Source: Planctomicrobium sp.
GTDB taxonomy: Bacteria > Planctomycetota > Planctomycetia > Planctomycetales > Planctomycetaceae
DNA: 7,338 bases
NCBI GenBank assembly: GCA_029259835.1
Contig: JAJDEL010000278.1
Location: 1-7,338 of the forward strand
Reading direction: 5' to 3'
The stretch's first letter is position 1. Each line of letters opens with the position of its first letter. Made by a program: the position numbers and the translations under genes. The notes beneath the pieces are model-generated. The model saw nothing but the letters and a program-made list of their open reading frames with translations. It searched no databases and was not told the DNA's origin. This document shows positions 1-7,041 of this stretch, piece by piece.

Positions 1-1
1 T

Positions 2-1450
2 GATCTCGCACGGCTCGTCAATTTAAGAGACCGTAGTCCACGCGTGGCGACGATTGTTTCGCGATTGCATTACGGTGAGCTGGCTTCGATTTACCCACCA
101 GTGAGCTTGGCAGTCTTTAGTCTTGCGGCGGCAACCACTCCAGATTCAGCGACAGTCGAAACTGCGATTGTCATTCTGAAAGGCTGGATTCTGCTGTTCG
201 ATATCGGGATTATTCTTCTACTTGCCGATCTGCTGAGGAACTTACGTCTGCCAGTTGGATGGACTGTCATTTATGCCTGGTGTCCGCTGGTGATTAAGGA
301 ATTCGCAAACAGCGGGCACCTCGATGCGATTGCCGTTTTCTTCATGATGTGGGCCGCGAGTTTGTTTGTGAAAGCCGTCTTCCTGAAACCTGCAAGCGGT
401 GAATCTTCTCGGACAACGCGGCGAGTCATTTTGAGCGGTCTCGCGCTCGGCTTGGCAATCGGCGCGAAACTCTTTCCGGTCGTTCTTGTGCCGTTGTTTC
501 TCGTTTCGATTCTTCGCAAATGTGGCATTGCTGACGCTGCGAAGTTTCTGGCGATGGTTTCTTCGATTTCACTCCTGGCAATATGGCCGCTGATCGCTCC
601 GCGATTCATTCACGATGAACAAGAAACTCGCAGTGTTGATCAGATCACTGAGAACTCCACCGGCAACGAGGCATACTCGCCTGTTTTTCCACCGAGCCCC
701 GAGAGCGCTGGTGCCTTGAATTCAGATGGGAACTCACCGCTCTCCCTGGACCCGCCATCGATACCAACTCCTCTAGCTTTTGGTGAACTCCCGCCGATTC
801 CTGGAGCCGAAGTAGCAGGTCAAGAACTGCAACCACCGCCTCGTAGTCTTAAGGTCTTTCTCTCTCAGTGGAAGATGAACGACCTCATTTTCATGTTCGT
901 TGAATCCAATCTCTCGCCGGATCGAGAAGGCCATCCGAGAATTTGGTTTGCGATAGTTCCGACCGAGTGGAGAAAATCGTTTGTTCAGAATGCGTCCAGG
1001 ATGACCGGCATTCCGATTGAGAACGTTGCTTTTCTGACCACGCGCGTCTCTCTGTCGGTGATGTTTATCGGCTTAGCCTTCTGGTGGAGTTGGCGCGCTG
1101 CAGGAACTGACGACGCAAGTGAGTGGCTCCGTTATCTGTTCCTGACACTGGCCTGGTTTTGGATTCTCTCGCCGACTCTGAATCCGTGGTACTGGACCTG
1201 GGCGATTCCGTTTTTGGCGTTCACCAGATCCCGGTCCTGGCTGCTTGTTTCAGGTCTACTGTTCCTATACTACTTACGATTCTGGTTCGCCGATCACTGG
1301 GAAATAAACGGAGTCTGGGGAACACACTACGCAGGCGAAGACTTCTTCCATTATGTATTCGTTTGGCTTGAACACATGCCTTGGATGCTCGCGCTAGGCT
1401 GGGAGACTTTTGGTCGAAAGCGAATGAATCAAGATTCAGTATGGGCTTGA
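2..1450 (+). CDS. GT-C type membrane glycosyltransferase (GT87/mannosyltransferase-like), 5' partial
   Basis: This is probably a polyprenyl-phosphate-sugar-dependent glycosyltransferase acting at the outer face of the cytoplasmic membrane; the sugar and acceptor cannot be read from sequence. The frame is open to the left edge, and the residues before the GTG at 44 (LRDRSPR) fit the family, so the gene most likely starts upstream and that GTG is internal. Counting from the first visible codon (482 residues seen), there is IYPP at 40-43, KEFANSGHLDA at 99-109, GAKLFP at 154-159 and SPTLNPWYWTW at 390-400, all typical of GT87/DUF2029-like proteins. I count about nine or ten membrane segments. 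The N-terminal part with the usual catalytic acidic loop is outside the window. An acidic, proline-rich loop at about 201-282 (15 prolines in some 55 residues) looks like an insertion. The gene ends just before a bidirectional terminator. Membrane class is secure; family assignment is likely; substrate is unknown. Confidence 0.82.
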   Translation, partial: DLARLVNLRDRSPRVATIVSRLHYGELASIYPPVSLAVFSLAAATTPDSATVETAIVILKGWILLFDIGIILLLADLLRNLRLPVGWTVIYAWCPLVIKEFANSGHLDAIAVFFMMWAASLFVKAVFLKPASGESSRTTRRVILSGLALGLAIGAKLFPVVLVPLFLVSILRKCGIADAAKFLAMVSSISLLAIWPLIAPRFIHDEQETRSVDQITENSTGNEAYSPVFPPSPESAGALNSDGNSPLSLDPPSIPTPLAFGELPPIPGAEVAGQELQPPPRSLKVFLSQWKMNDLIFMFVESNLSPDREGHPRIWFAIVPTEWRKSFVQNASRMTGIPIENVAFLTTRVSLSVMFIGLAFWWSWRAAGTDDASEWLRYLFLTLAWFWILSPTLNPWYWTWAIPFLAFTRSRSWLLVSGLLFLYYLRFWFADHWEINGVWGTHYAGEDFFHYVFVWLEHMPWMLALGWETFGRKRMNQDSVWA

Positions 1451-1475
1451 AAAGGAAGAAGTATCTACTCTTGAA

Positions 1476-1508
1476 AAAAGCCCGGCATTTTCAAGATGCC
1501 GGGCTTTT
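1476..1508. terminator. Bidirectional rho-independent terminator between convergent genes
   Basis: A perfect 13-bp inverted repeat is seen: AAAAGCCCGGCAT at 1476-1488 and ATGCCGGGCTTTT at 1496-1508, with a 7-nt loop. The GC-rich core (GCCCGGCAT/ATGCCGGGC) is followed by TTTT on the plus strand and by a run of six T on the minus strand (complement of the A run at 1474-1479). It lies 25 nt after the stop of the plus-strand glycosyltransferase and 31 nt beyond the stop of the minus-strand secretin-like gene, so it is well placed to end both transcripts. Confidence 0.9.
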
Positions 1509-1539
1509 CAATTTGAGTATTTCTCTTTTGGTGATAGAA

Positions 1540-2931
1540 CTATCTTCGTCGCTTTGGCAGCGGAGTGACTTCCGGAACAGATTTTGGTGATTCTTTTCGA
1601 TATTGGATCGCTTGTGACGGCCAGTTAAGATCCCAGGCATTGATGACTCGCTGAGCATTTTTGTTGACTGCATCTAAATTCGGCTCCCAGCTCCAGTCGT
1701 CCCAGTCGAGTTTTTGATGCTTCTCGAAATACTCGGGTGGCATTGAGGCACAGGTCGATTCATATGAAGGCCAAGAAAAATCTGGGAGGGAGGGAAAAGT
1801 TGCGAATGCAGGTGAGCTTGGAACCGGTGGGTGCGCCCATGGAAATTCGGTGCTGGAGACACTCTTTTCAGGCAGCCCCAGCAATTCTTCCTCTTCCTCC
1901 TGAGTGATGATCCTTGGAGTGATTAACGCAAACAGCTGATTCGCAGTTGATGGAGCAACAGCAATGCCATTTTCGATAAGCAGTCTTCTGTCTAACTGCC
2001 TGGAAGGTGCGTCTTCAGTTCTGACGAAGAACACGCCGGTGTGACCGTCAGGAATCGTTTCGGAAGCACTGAAGATCCAGTTCGAAATTTTCGCTTCTCC
2101 ATCCCTACCCAACATGACTTCTAAACGAATTGACCGTCGATCTTCCGTAACTTTTCCATGAAAAGAAACTTGCGTCATACTTGTGCCAATACTGGCGATT
2201 TGATCATTGAATGTCGTCAAGCGTGGTGACATCAAGAGAGAGTATCTCTCACTTTGTTCTGCTTGCGTGATGCGATTCTTTAATTCCTTCGTTTTTAGAG
2301 TTTCACGTAGTGCCCATGTGTCTGCAATTTCAGCAGGGACGCTGACAATCTTCACATCGTATGTGATTTGCAGATCCTGTTGCCGACGCATTTGATTCAG
2401 TAGTTCTTCAAGTTTCTGATGGAGACTTCCCGGTGCGCGCACCACCAATGAAAGTGTCTTTGGATGGTAGGTGATTTCAGTCCCTTCTTTCAGAGTCTCT
2501 TCGCGCACTGCTATGCTCTTGATGGTATCGGCAATGATTTTTGTAAAGACTTTTGCATTTTTGCTCGTTTCATGACCTCTCTTTTCATTTGACACAACTG
2601 GCACAATCATATCTGCGATCTGATAGACATGCGTGACGAATTCATCTTGATCACGAGTTCGGATTCGTTTTGTGCGAATCTCTTTCCAGTTCTTCGCTCC
2701 GGCCTCCTGCAAACGCCTGTTCCAGTGATCAGCCACGAGTTGGGTTAAGGCGTCATTGGGAAACCGCTTACTGAGTTCTTGAAACGCGGCATTCGCTTCG
2801 CCGAAATCATTCGCCTTTGTGGCCTGATAATAGGCTCGCGCGAGATCGCTTTCCGACGACTTCGGTGGGGCTTCTGCGGAGAGTGATCCGGTTGTGCCGA
2901 CGAGAAGAAAGAGTACAAGAAATGGTCGCAT
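1540..2931 (-). CDS. Exported secretin-domain-like protein, degenerate, with Trp-rich C-terminal tail
   Basis: The 463-residue protein has a Sec signal peptide (1-19, SLSA|EAPP). A helical TPR-like stretch follows at about 26-80. Next come VYQIADMIVPV (102-112) and a secretin N-domain-like unit at about 152-198 (TLSLVVRAP, then HQKLEELLNQMRRQQDLQ). The core has MSPRLTTFNDQ (234-244) and ALITPRIITQEEEEELLG (335-352), which match conserved spots of planctomycete type II/III secretion (GspD/PilQ-like) secretins. The core between them appears short, and the glycine-rich segment usual before the last strands is not recognisable (GVFFVRTED at 299-307 instead). The tail from about 353 is rich in Pro and Trp (seven Trp at 365-437) and ends KRRR. 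The start is supported by GGAGG 7 nt upstream. It stands alone on its strand, divergent from the serine hydrolase. Export and secretin kinship are well supported. Whether it forms a pore is doubtful; it may be a periplasmic or outer-membrane-associated relative. Confidence 0.82.
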   Translation of the reverse strand: MRPFLVLFLLVGTTGSLSAEAPPKSSESDLARAYYQATKANDFGEANAAFQELSKRFPNDALTQLVADHWNRRLQEAGAKNWKEIRTKRIRTRDQDEFVTHVYQIADMIVPVVSNEKRGHETSKNAKVFTKIIADTIKSIAVREETLKEGTEITYHPKTLSLVVRAPGSLHQKLEELLNQMRRQQDLQITYDVKIVSVPAEIADTWALRETLKTKELKNRITQAEQSERYSLLMSPRLTTFNDQIASIGTSMTQVSFHGKVTEDRRSIRLEVMLGRDGEAKISNWIFSASETIPDGHTGVFFVRTEDAPSRQLDRRLLIENGIAVAPSTANQLFALITPRIITQEEEEELLGLPEKSVSSTEFPWAHPPVPSSPAFATFPSLPDFSWPSYESTCASMPPEYFEKHQKLDWDDWSWEPNLDAVNKNAQRVINAWDLNWPSQAIQYRKESPKSVPEVTPLPKRRR

Positions 2932-2938
2932 GAGTTGG

Positions 2939-2943
2939 CCTCC
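2939..2943 (-). promoter_or_regulatory. Shine-Dalgarno site of the secretin-like gene
   Basis: On the minus strand GGAGG is followed by 7 nt (CCAACTC) and the ATG at 2931. This is the clearest ribosome binding site in the window and fixes the start of the secretin-like gene. It overlaps the TTG-initiated 5' extension possible for the divergent serine hydrolase, which argues against that extension. Confidence 0.7.
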
Positions 2944-2947
2944 GTGC

Positions 2948-2977
2948 TTGTTTCAGTTTCCATCTACCAGTTAATGT
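2948..2977 (+). promoter_or_regulatory. Possible sigma70-type promoter for the serine hydrolase operon
   Basis: TTGTTT at 2948-2953 is followed 18 nt later by TAATGT at 2972-2977, which keeps the T, A and final T of a -10 box. If used, transcription would start near 2984, downstream of the ATG at 2974, leaving the ATG at 3013 as the first usable start. The match is weak and the site is inferred mainly from its place in the short divergent intergenic gap. Confidence 0.2.
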
Positions 2978-3012
2978 ACGCAGAAGTCCGTGTTGCCTCC
3001 AGATCAGATTCG

Positions 3013-4143
3013 ATGCCTACACCCCCTGAATCGCTTTTACCGAAAACTTGTCGCCTGCTCCAGGAAGGCATTGACCGAGGCTTACATCTCGGGGCGCAGG
3101 TGTACATCTCCCGTGATGGAAACGAGTTAGCGAACTTTGCTGTTGGCGAAAATTCCGCAGGCGAGCCACTGGGGAGAGACGTTCTCTGCGCTTGGCTTTC
3201 AAGCGGAAAACCACTCACGGCGGCTGCGGTGATGCAATTCGTTGAGCGAGGCAAGCTTCGACTGGAAGACCGCGTTGCGGCAATCATTCCTGAGTTTGCG
3301 GTGAAAGGCAAACAAGACGTCACAATCTTTCACCTTCTCACCCACACAGGCGGGTTGCGTCCGGTTGTCTCCGGCTGGCCTCGAAAAAGTTGGGAAGAGA
3401 TCATTGCAAAGATCACTGGGACTTCGCTTCGCATGGATTGGGAACCGGGTGAAACGGCTGCCTATGATCCTGGATTGTCATGGATGATACTGGCGGAGGT
3501 TCTTCGGCGAATTGACGGTCGACTGGTCGATGAAATTGTTCGGCAGGATGTTTTGGAACCGCTCGGCATGGCAGATTGCTGGATGGCAATTCCGAAGCAT
3601 CTTCATTCTGCCTATGGAAATCGCATCGGCATTCTCTATAACATCGTCGACGAACAGTTCCAGCCGACTCGCGGGCACGAACTTGAGTACTGTCAGTCTC
3701 CATCACCTGGTGGAAGCATGCGCGGCCCGATTTCGCAATTAGGACTTTTCTACGAAATGTTACTTCGCCGTGGAGCAACAGAAGATGGACGGCAGATTCT
3801 CCCCGCAGAAAGCGTGAAGGCAATGACTTCGCGGCAGCGGGAAGGGAAGTTCGACCGGACCTTTCAACATCAACTCGATTTCGGTTTAGGATTGATGATC
3901 AACTCGAATCAATACGGTGCAGAGACCGTTCCGTATGGGTTTGGTCGACATGCTTCTCCCGAGACCATTGGGCATGGCGGCGCGCAGTCGTCGATTGCGT
4001 TCGCCGATCCAGAGCACCAGCTTGTTGTCGCAGTCGCTGCGAATGGATGCCCAGGGGAAGAATTGCACAACGAGCGTTTTCGGGAACTCAACTCAGCGAT
4101 CTATGAAGATCTCGGTCTGACCACTTCAAGCCACAAGAACTGA
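3013..4143 (+). CDS. Serine hydrolase, beta-lactamase / penicillin-binding-protein family
   Basis: This belongs to the class C beta-lactamase-like serine hydrolases (esterase, DD-peptidase or amidase activities); the substrate is not predictable. In 376 residues from the chosen ATG, the SxxK nucleophile motif is S63-S-G-K66, the family hallmark LLTHTGGL is at 108-115, and the C-terminal HGG motif is at 321-323 before a DPEHQLVVAVAANG strand. The second motif, normally Y-x-N, reads Y151-D-P153, an unusual variant. No signal peptide is visible, so it may act in the cytoplasm. The start is uncertain: ATGs at 2974 (13 residues longer) and 3013 and a TTG at 2935 are in frame, and none has a good Shine-Dalgarno. 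I chose 3013 because homologous sequence begins just after it and because the upstream extension overlaps the divergent gene's ribosome site. It is followed after 12 nt by the prepilin peptidase, so the two are likely cotranscribed. Confidence 0.85.
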   Translation: MPTPPESLLPKTCRLLQEGIDRGLHLGAQVYISRDGNELANFAVGENSAGEPLGRDVLCAWLSSGKPLTAAAVMQFVERGKLRLEDRVAAIIPEFAVKGKQDVTIFHLLTHTGGLRPVVSGWPRKSWEEIIAKITGTSLRMDWEPGETAAYDPGLSWMILAEVLRRIDGRLVDEIVRQDVLEPLGMADCWMAIPKHLHSAYGNRIGILYNIVDEQFQPTRGHELEYCQSPSPGGSMRGPISQLGLFYEMLLRRGATEDGRQILPAESVKAMTSRQREGKFDRTFQHQLDFGLGLMINSNQYGAETVPYGFGRHASPETIGHGGAQSSIAFADPEHQLVVAVAANGCPGEELHNERFRELNSAIYEDLGLTTSSHKN

Positions 4144-4148
4144 GGGGA
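4142..4148 (+). promoter_or_regulatory. Shine-Dalgarno-like site of the prepilin peptidase, overlapping upstream stop
   Basis: GAGGGGA overlaps the TGA stop of the serine hydrolase (4141-4143) and lies 7 nt before the ATG at 4156 (10 nt counted from the GAGG core). The overlap of ribosome site and stop suggests translational coupling of the two genes. Confidence 0.5.
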
Positions 4149-4155
4149 CGAAAAA

Positions 4156-5130
4156 ATGTGGCAGGACGACGTTGCTCTCGGAGTTTGCACGCTTCCCTTA
4201 TGGCAATTCGTGATCGGCAGTTCTGTTCTGTTTGGGCTGATCACATTGGCTGGAACACGTAAGTCGTTGCAAGATTGCAAACTGGAAGTCGGGAACTGGC
4301 CTCAGCTGTTCGGTGTTGCGTGCGTCTTGCTTTCCGCTGCATTTGTCGTTTGTGTTCTAGGGAATCAAAGCCAGCAGACTCCTGTCGTTATCCCTTCTGA
4401 AGTCGGTCGAAATTACCGAGTTCTCTATCACGTGATTCTCATCGCCTTGCTATTGATGATCACTGCGACAGACATCAAAAATTACGATGTACTCGAATGG
4501 ACTTGCTGGCTCGGGATGTTGATCGGAGTTGGTGGAGCCATTGTGTCCGGAGAATTTCAGTTAGTTCATGTCTGGGTCGACTGGAACCAGGAACAACCTC
4601 AACTGGCAGGGGCATATATTCCGATCTGGCTGGATGCACATCAACATTTACACGGACTTGCCTGGAGTTTCGCTGGGTTGATGACTGGTGTCGCCATCGC
4701 CTGGCTGACGCAGAAGGTCTCTTCGTTCGTCTTGGGTATTCCAACCTTGGGAACCGGTGATGTTTTCATCATGGCGATGATCGGAGCATTCCTCGGTTGG
4801 CAGCCGACGATAATTGCCTTTGCTCTGGCTCCCCTCTTTGCTTTATTAATCGGAGGCAGTATACGGGCTGTGAGTAACCGTCCGGCATTACCGTATGGTC
4901 CTTTTCTTGCCACTGGTGCGATCACAGTGCTGTTTGCTTGGAAGTCGATCTGGATGCTTGAAGTTCCACTCACTCTTGCTCCGAATCCGGACCGGGATTC
5001 AATTTTCGCACTGCGACGTTTCTTCGGCGACTGGGTGACTCTCCTGATGACAGCTGGTCTTTCCATCGGCTTGTTTGTCGGTCTGCTCAGTCTGCTACGA
5101 TTCTATAAGTCACTAAATTTAAAAAACTAA
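4156..5130 (+). CDS. Prepilin peptidase, A24 family (peptidase domain only)
   Basis: An integral-membrane aspartic peptidase that would cut the leader of type IV pilin-like (class III) signal peptides at the cytoplasmic face. In 324 residues, the first catalytic aspartate is D106 in ATDIKNYD and the second is D202 in the family signature LGTGD (198-202), followed by FLGW (212-215). The conserved PYGPFLATGA is at 246-255. About eight hydrophobic segments are visible. The N-terminal methyltransferase domain with paired CxxC motifs found in PilD/GspO is absent; instead there are two extra N-terminal membrane segments (about 15-33 and 50-69). The loop between the catalytic motifs carries HQHLH (162-166). 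Targets are not encoded in the window; planctomycetes encode many proteins with prepilin-like N-termini (for example DUF1559), which is the likely substrate pool. The ATG is supported by the GAGGGGA site and the tight spacing. Active-site assignment is firm, substrates are inferred. Confidence 0.87.
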   Translation: MWQDDVALGVCTLPLWQFVIGSSVLFGLITLAGTRKSLQDCKLEVGNWPQLFGVACVLLSAAFVVCVLGNQSQQTPVVIPSEVGRNYRVLYHVILIALLLMITATDIKNYDVLEWTCWLGMLIGVGGAIVSGEFQLVHVWVDWNQEQPQLAGAYIPIWLDAHQHLHGLAWSFAGLMTGVAIAWLTQKVSSFVLGIPTLGTGDVFIMAMIGAFLGWQPTIIAFALAPLFALLIGGSIRAVSNRPALPYGPFLATGAITVLFAWKSIWMLEVPLTLAPNPDRDSIFALRRFFGDWVTLLMTAGLSIGLFVGLLSLLRFYKSLNLKN

Positions 5131-5161
5131 CTTCCGTCGTCAATGATCATCGGACAATGAC

Positions 5162-6925
5162 ATGCAAGTCTTTCGCTTCGTACAGCCCTTAGCTCTTCTC
5201 TTGCTGTTGCTGCCTGCTGGTCGGGATTGCCCTGCCGGTGATCAACCCAACGTACTCCTGGTGATGACAGACGATCAGGGGTTCGGCGATTTTTCCTTGC
5301 ATGGAAATCCAATCCTGAACACGCCAAACACCGACCAGTTTGCTCGTAATGGAATTCAGTTTGAACGATTCTATGTCAATCCATTTTGTGCACCGACGAG
5401 AGCGAGTCTGCTTACTGGTCGGTATTCACTCCGCACTGGTGTTTGGAGTGTGACCCACAACAAAGAGGCGATGCGCAGCAGTGAAGTGACCATCGCCGAA
5501 GCGTTGCGTGAGAATGGATACCGCACCGCCTGTATCGGGAAATGGCACAACGGTGGTCATTATCCACGAACAGCAAACGGTCAGGGTTTCGACGATTTCT
5601 TCGGCTTCAACCACGGACATATCAATCAATATTTCAATTCTGAATTGTTGCGTGGCTCGAAACCGGAACAAACAAACGGATACATAACCGATGTGCTGAC
5701 GGACGAAGCAATCAAGTTTATAGCGGACAATAAAGAGTCTCCATTTTTCTGCTACGTTTCATACAACGCGCCGCACACCCCTTGCCAGGTGCCTGGTGAA
5801 TGGTTCGATCCATTTCTGGCGAAAGGCCTTGACCCGAAACTCGCTGCGATTTACGGAATGTGCGCGAATCTTGATCACAACTTCGGACGGCTACTGCAAG
5901 CTCTTGATGACGCCGAACTTCGTGAGAATACAATAGTGTTGTTCTTAACTGACAATGGGGCCAACTCTGACCGTTTCAACGCCGGGATGCGTGGACGCAA
6001 GGTCAGCGTTCACGAAGGTGGGTCGCGAGTCCCGTTGTTCGTGCAGTGGCCTCGACGATTTTACAAACCGAAGGTCGTTCGACAACTCGCTGCGCACTTT
6101 GATCTCTATCCGACAATTCTTGGGCTCTGCGGTGCAAAAGCTCCGGCTGGACCACCGCTCGATGGAGTCAGCCTCGTCCCGCTGCTTGACAATCCCGATA
6201 GCGAATGGTCGCCTCGATTGCTGTTCACGAACACAGACATGGGAAACAAGCCCAGACCATTCCCTGGCGCTGTGCGGTCCGATCGTTATCGGCTTGTTCA
6301 TGCGAGAAAAAGCACGACGTGGGAACTCTTCGACATGCACGCTGATCCCGGAGAAACAAACGACATTTCCGCGACTCACCCAGACAAAGTTGCGGAACTG
6401 ACAACTGCGTACATGAACTGGTGGAACGTCGCACACAAAGGAGCCTATGAGCGAATGTCGATCCCGGTTGGGTATGACGAACAAAATCCGGTCGTGCTGA
6501 ATGCGTCTGATGGTGAGCCTGACAAACTCAACTATCACCACGGTCCCGGCTTCGCACATGACTGGCTCGTTGGCTGGACAACCACCGACGCCAGCGCCTC
6601 CTGGGAAATTGACGTTGTTGAAGCTGGGATGTACCAAGTTGAACTTCAATATCTCTGCCCAGAAGCAGACGCTGGTTCAAGGATTAAAGTGCGTTGCGGA
6701 AAGTCCGTTGTCGATGCAATCACGACTGGCAAAACGATCAGCGACCTTCCCTTGTCACACCGCGATGAAGATGAACACGGAAAATACATCAACCGCGACT
6801 GGTCAACGCTTCGTCCTGGAGTTCTGCAACTCCAGAAAGGTCGGCAACGACTGAAAGTCTTTGCCACTTCAAAACCGGGAGAGACTGTCATGGAGCTGAA
6901 GTCGGTCGTTTTAACCAAACAATAG
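5162..6925 (+). CDS. Secreted type I sulfatase (arylsulfatase A-like) with C-terminal beta-sandwich domain
   Basis: Hydrolyses sulfate esters, most likely on sulfated polysaccharides, outside the cytoplasm or in the periplasm. In 587 residues: signal peptide about 1-26 (hydrophobic LALLLLLLPAG); metal ligands D37-D38 in MTDDQG; C76-A-P-T-R80, in which C76 would be oxidised to formylglycine by a sulfatase-modifying enzyme not in this window; GKWH 126-129; H205 in APHTP; D264-N265 in LTDNGA; K280 and HEGGSRVP (284-291). The catalytic set is complete. From about 440 to the end there is a separate beta-rich region (ASWEIDVVEAGMYQVEL, then GSRIKVRCG) that resembles galactose-binding-like/CBM folds and may bind the glycan. 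The start is the first ATG after an in-frame stop at 5144 and gives a proper signal peptide; no Shine-Dalgarno is visible. A gap of 31 nt from the peptidase suggests cotranscription, although a lone TATAAG at 5104-5109 could be a -10 box. Sulfatase class is certain; substrate is unknown. Confidence 0.96.
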   Translation: MQVFRFVQPLALLLLLLPAGRDCPAGDQPNVLLVMTDDQGFGDFSLHGNPILNTPNTDQFARNGIQFERFYVNPFCAPTRASLLTGRYSLRTGVWSVTHNKEAMRSSEVTIAEALRENGYRTACIGKWHNGGHYPRTANGQGFDDFFGFNHGHINQYFNSELLRGSKPEQTNGYITDVLTDEAIKFIADNKESPFFCYVSYNAPHTPCQVPGEWFDPFLAKGLDPKLAAIYGMCANLDHNFGRLLQALDDAELRENTIVLFLTDNGANSDRFNAGMRGRKVSVHEGGSRVPLFVQWPRRFYKPKVVRQLAAHFDLYPTILGLCGAKAPAGPPLDGVSLVPLLDNPDSEWSPRLLFTNTDMGNKPRPFPGAVRSDRYRLVHARKSTTWELFDMHADPGETNDISATHPDKVAELTTAYMNWWNVAHKGAYERMSIPVGYDEQNPVVLNASDGEPDKLNYHHGPGFAHDWLVGWTTTDASASWEIDVVEAGMYQVELQYLCPEADAGSRIKVRCGKSVVDAITTGKTISDLPLSHRDEDEHGKYINRDWSTLRPGVLQLQKGRQRLKVFATSKPGETVMELKSVVLTKQ

Positions 6926-7030
6926 GACTCTTCCTTTATTCATTCAGGCCTCAGCAATACAATTTTCCAGGATGCTGACGTGTCATTCTTCATTGAAATA
7001 AATGTTGGCAACAATTTTGTTTGGCGAACC

Positions 7031-7036
7031 AAGGTG
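7031..7036 (+). promoter_or_regulatory. Shine-Dalgarno-like site of the dipeptidase
   Basis: AAGGTG lies 5 nt before the GTG at 7042, with its AAGG core 7 nt away. It supports the GTG over an in-frame TTG at 7021, which has nothing comparable upstream. Confidence 0.4.
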
Positions 7037-7041
7037 AATCT

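Noticed and set aside
44..46. GTG at 44 as the true start of the glycosyltransferase
   Set aside because: The frame is open to the left edge with family-like sequence before it, no ribosome site precedes it, and the protein would lack the N-terminal catalytic part of the family.
2935..3012. TTG-initiated N-terminal extension of the serine hydrolase
   Set aside because: It would start 4 nt from the divergent start codon and cover that gene's Shine-Dalgarno. It shows no convincing signal peptide charge pattern and has no ribosome site of its own.
4641..5066. 141-codon minus-strand open frame within the prepilin peptidase
   Set aside because: Antisense to conserved GxGD and PYGP motifs; the translation is basic and low in family-like features.
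5389..5403. C-A-P-T-R sulfatase motif (Thr rather than Ser) as an unusual active site
   Set aside because: Thr at this place is common in type I sulfatases and fits the CxPxR recognition pattern, so it is not remarkable.
5945..6649. 234-codon open frame on the minus strand inside the sulfatase
   Set aside because: It lies wholly antisense to a sulfatase with all catalytic motifs, and its translation shows no recognisable domain, signal or ribosome site; it is a shadow of the codon pattern.
6951..6978. TCAGCA...TGCTGA inverted repeat after the sulfatase as a terminator
   Set aside because: Only a 6-bp stem with a 16-nt loop and no following T tract; too weak to call.
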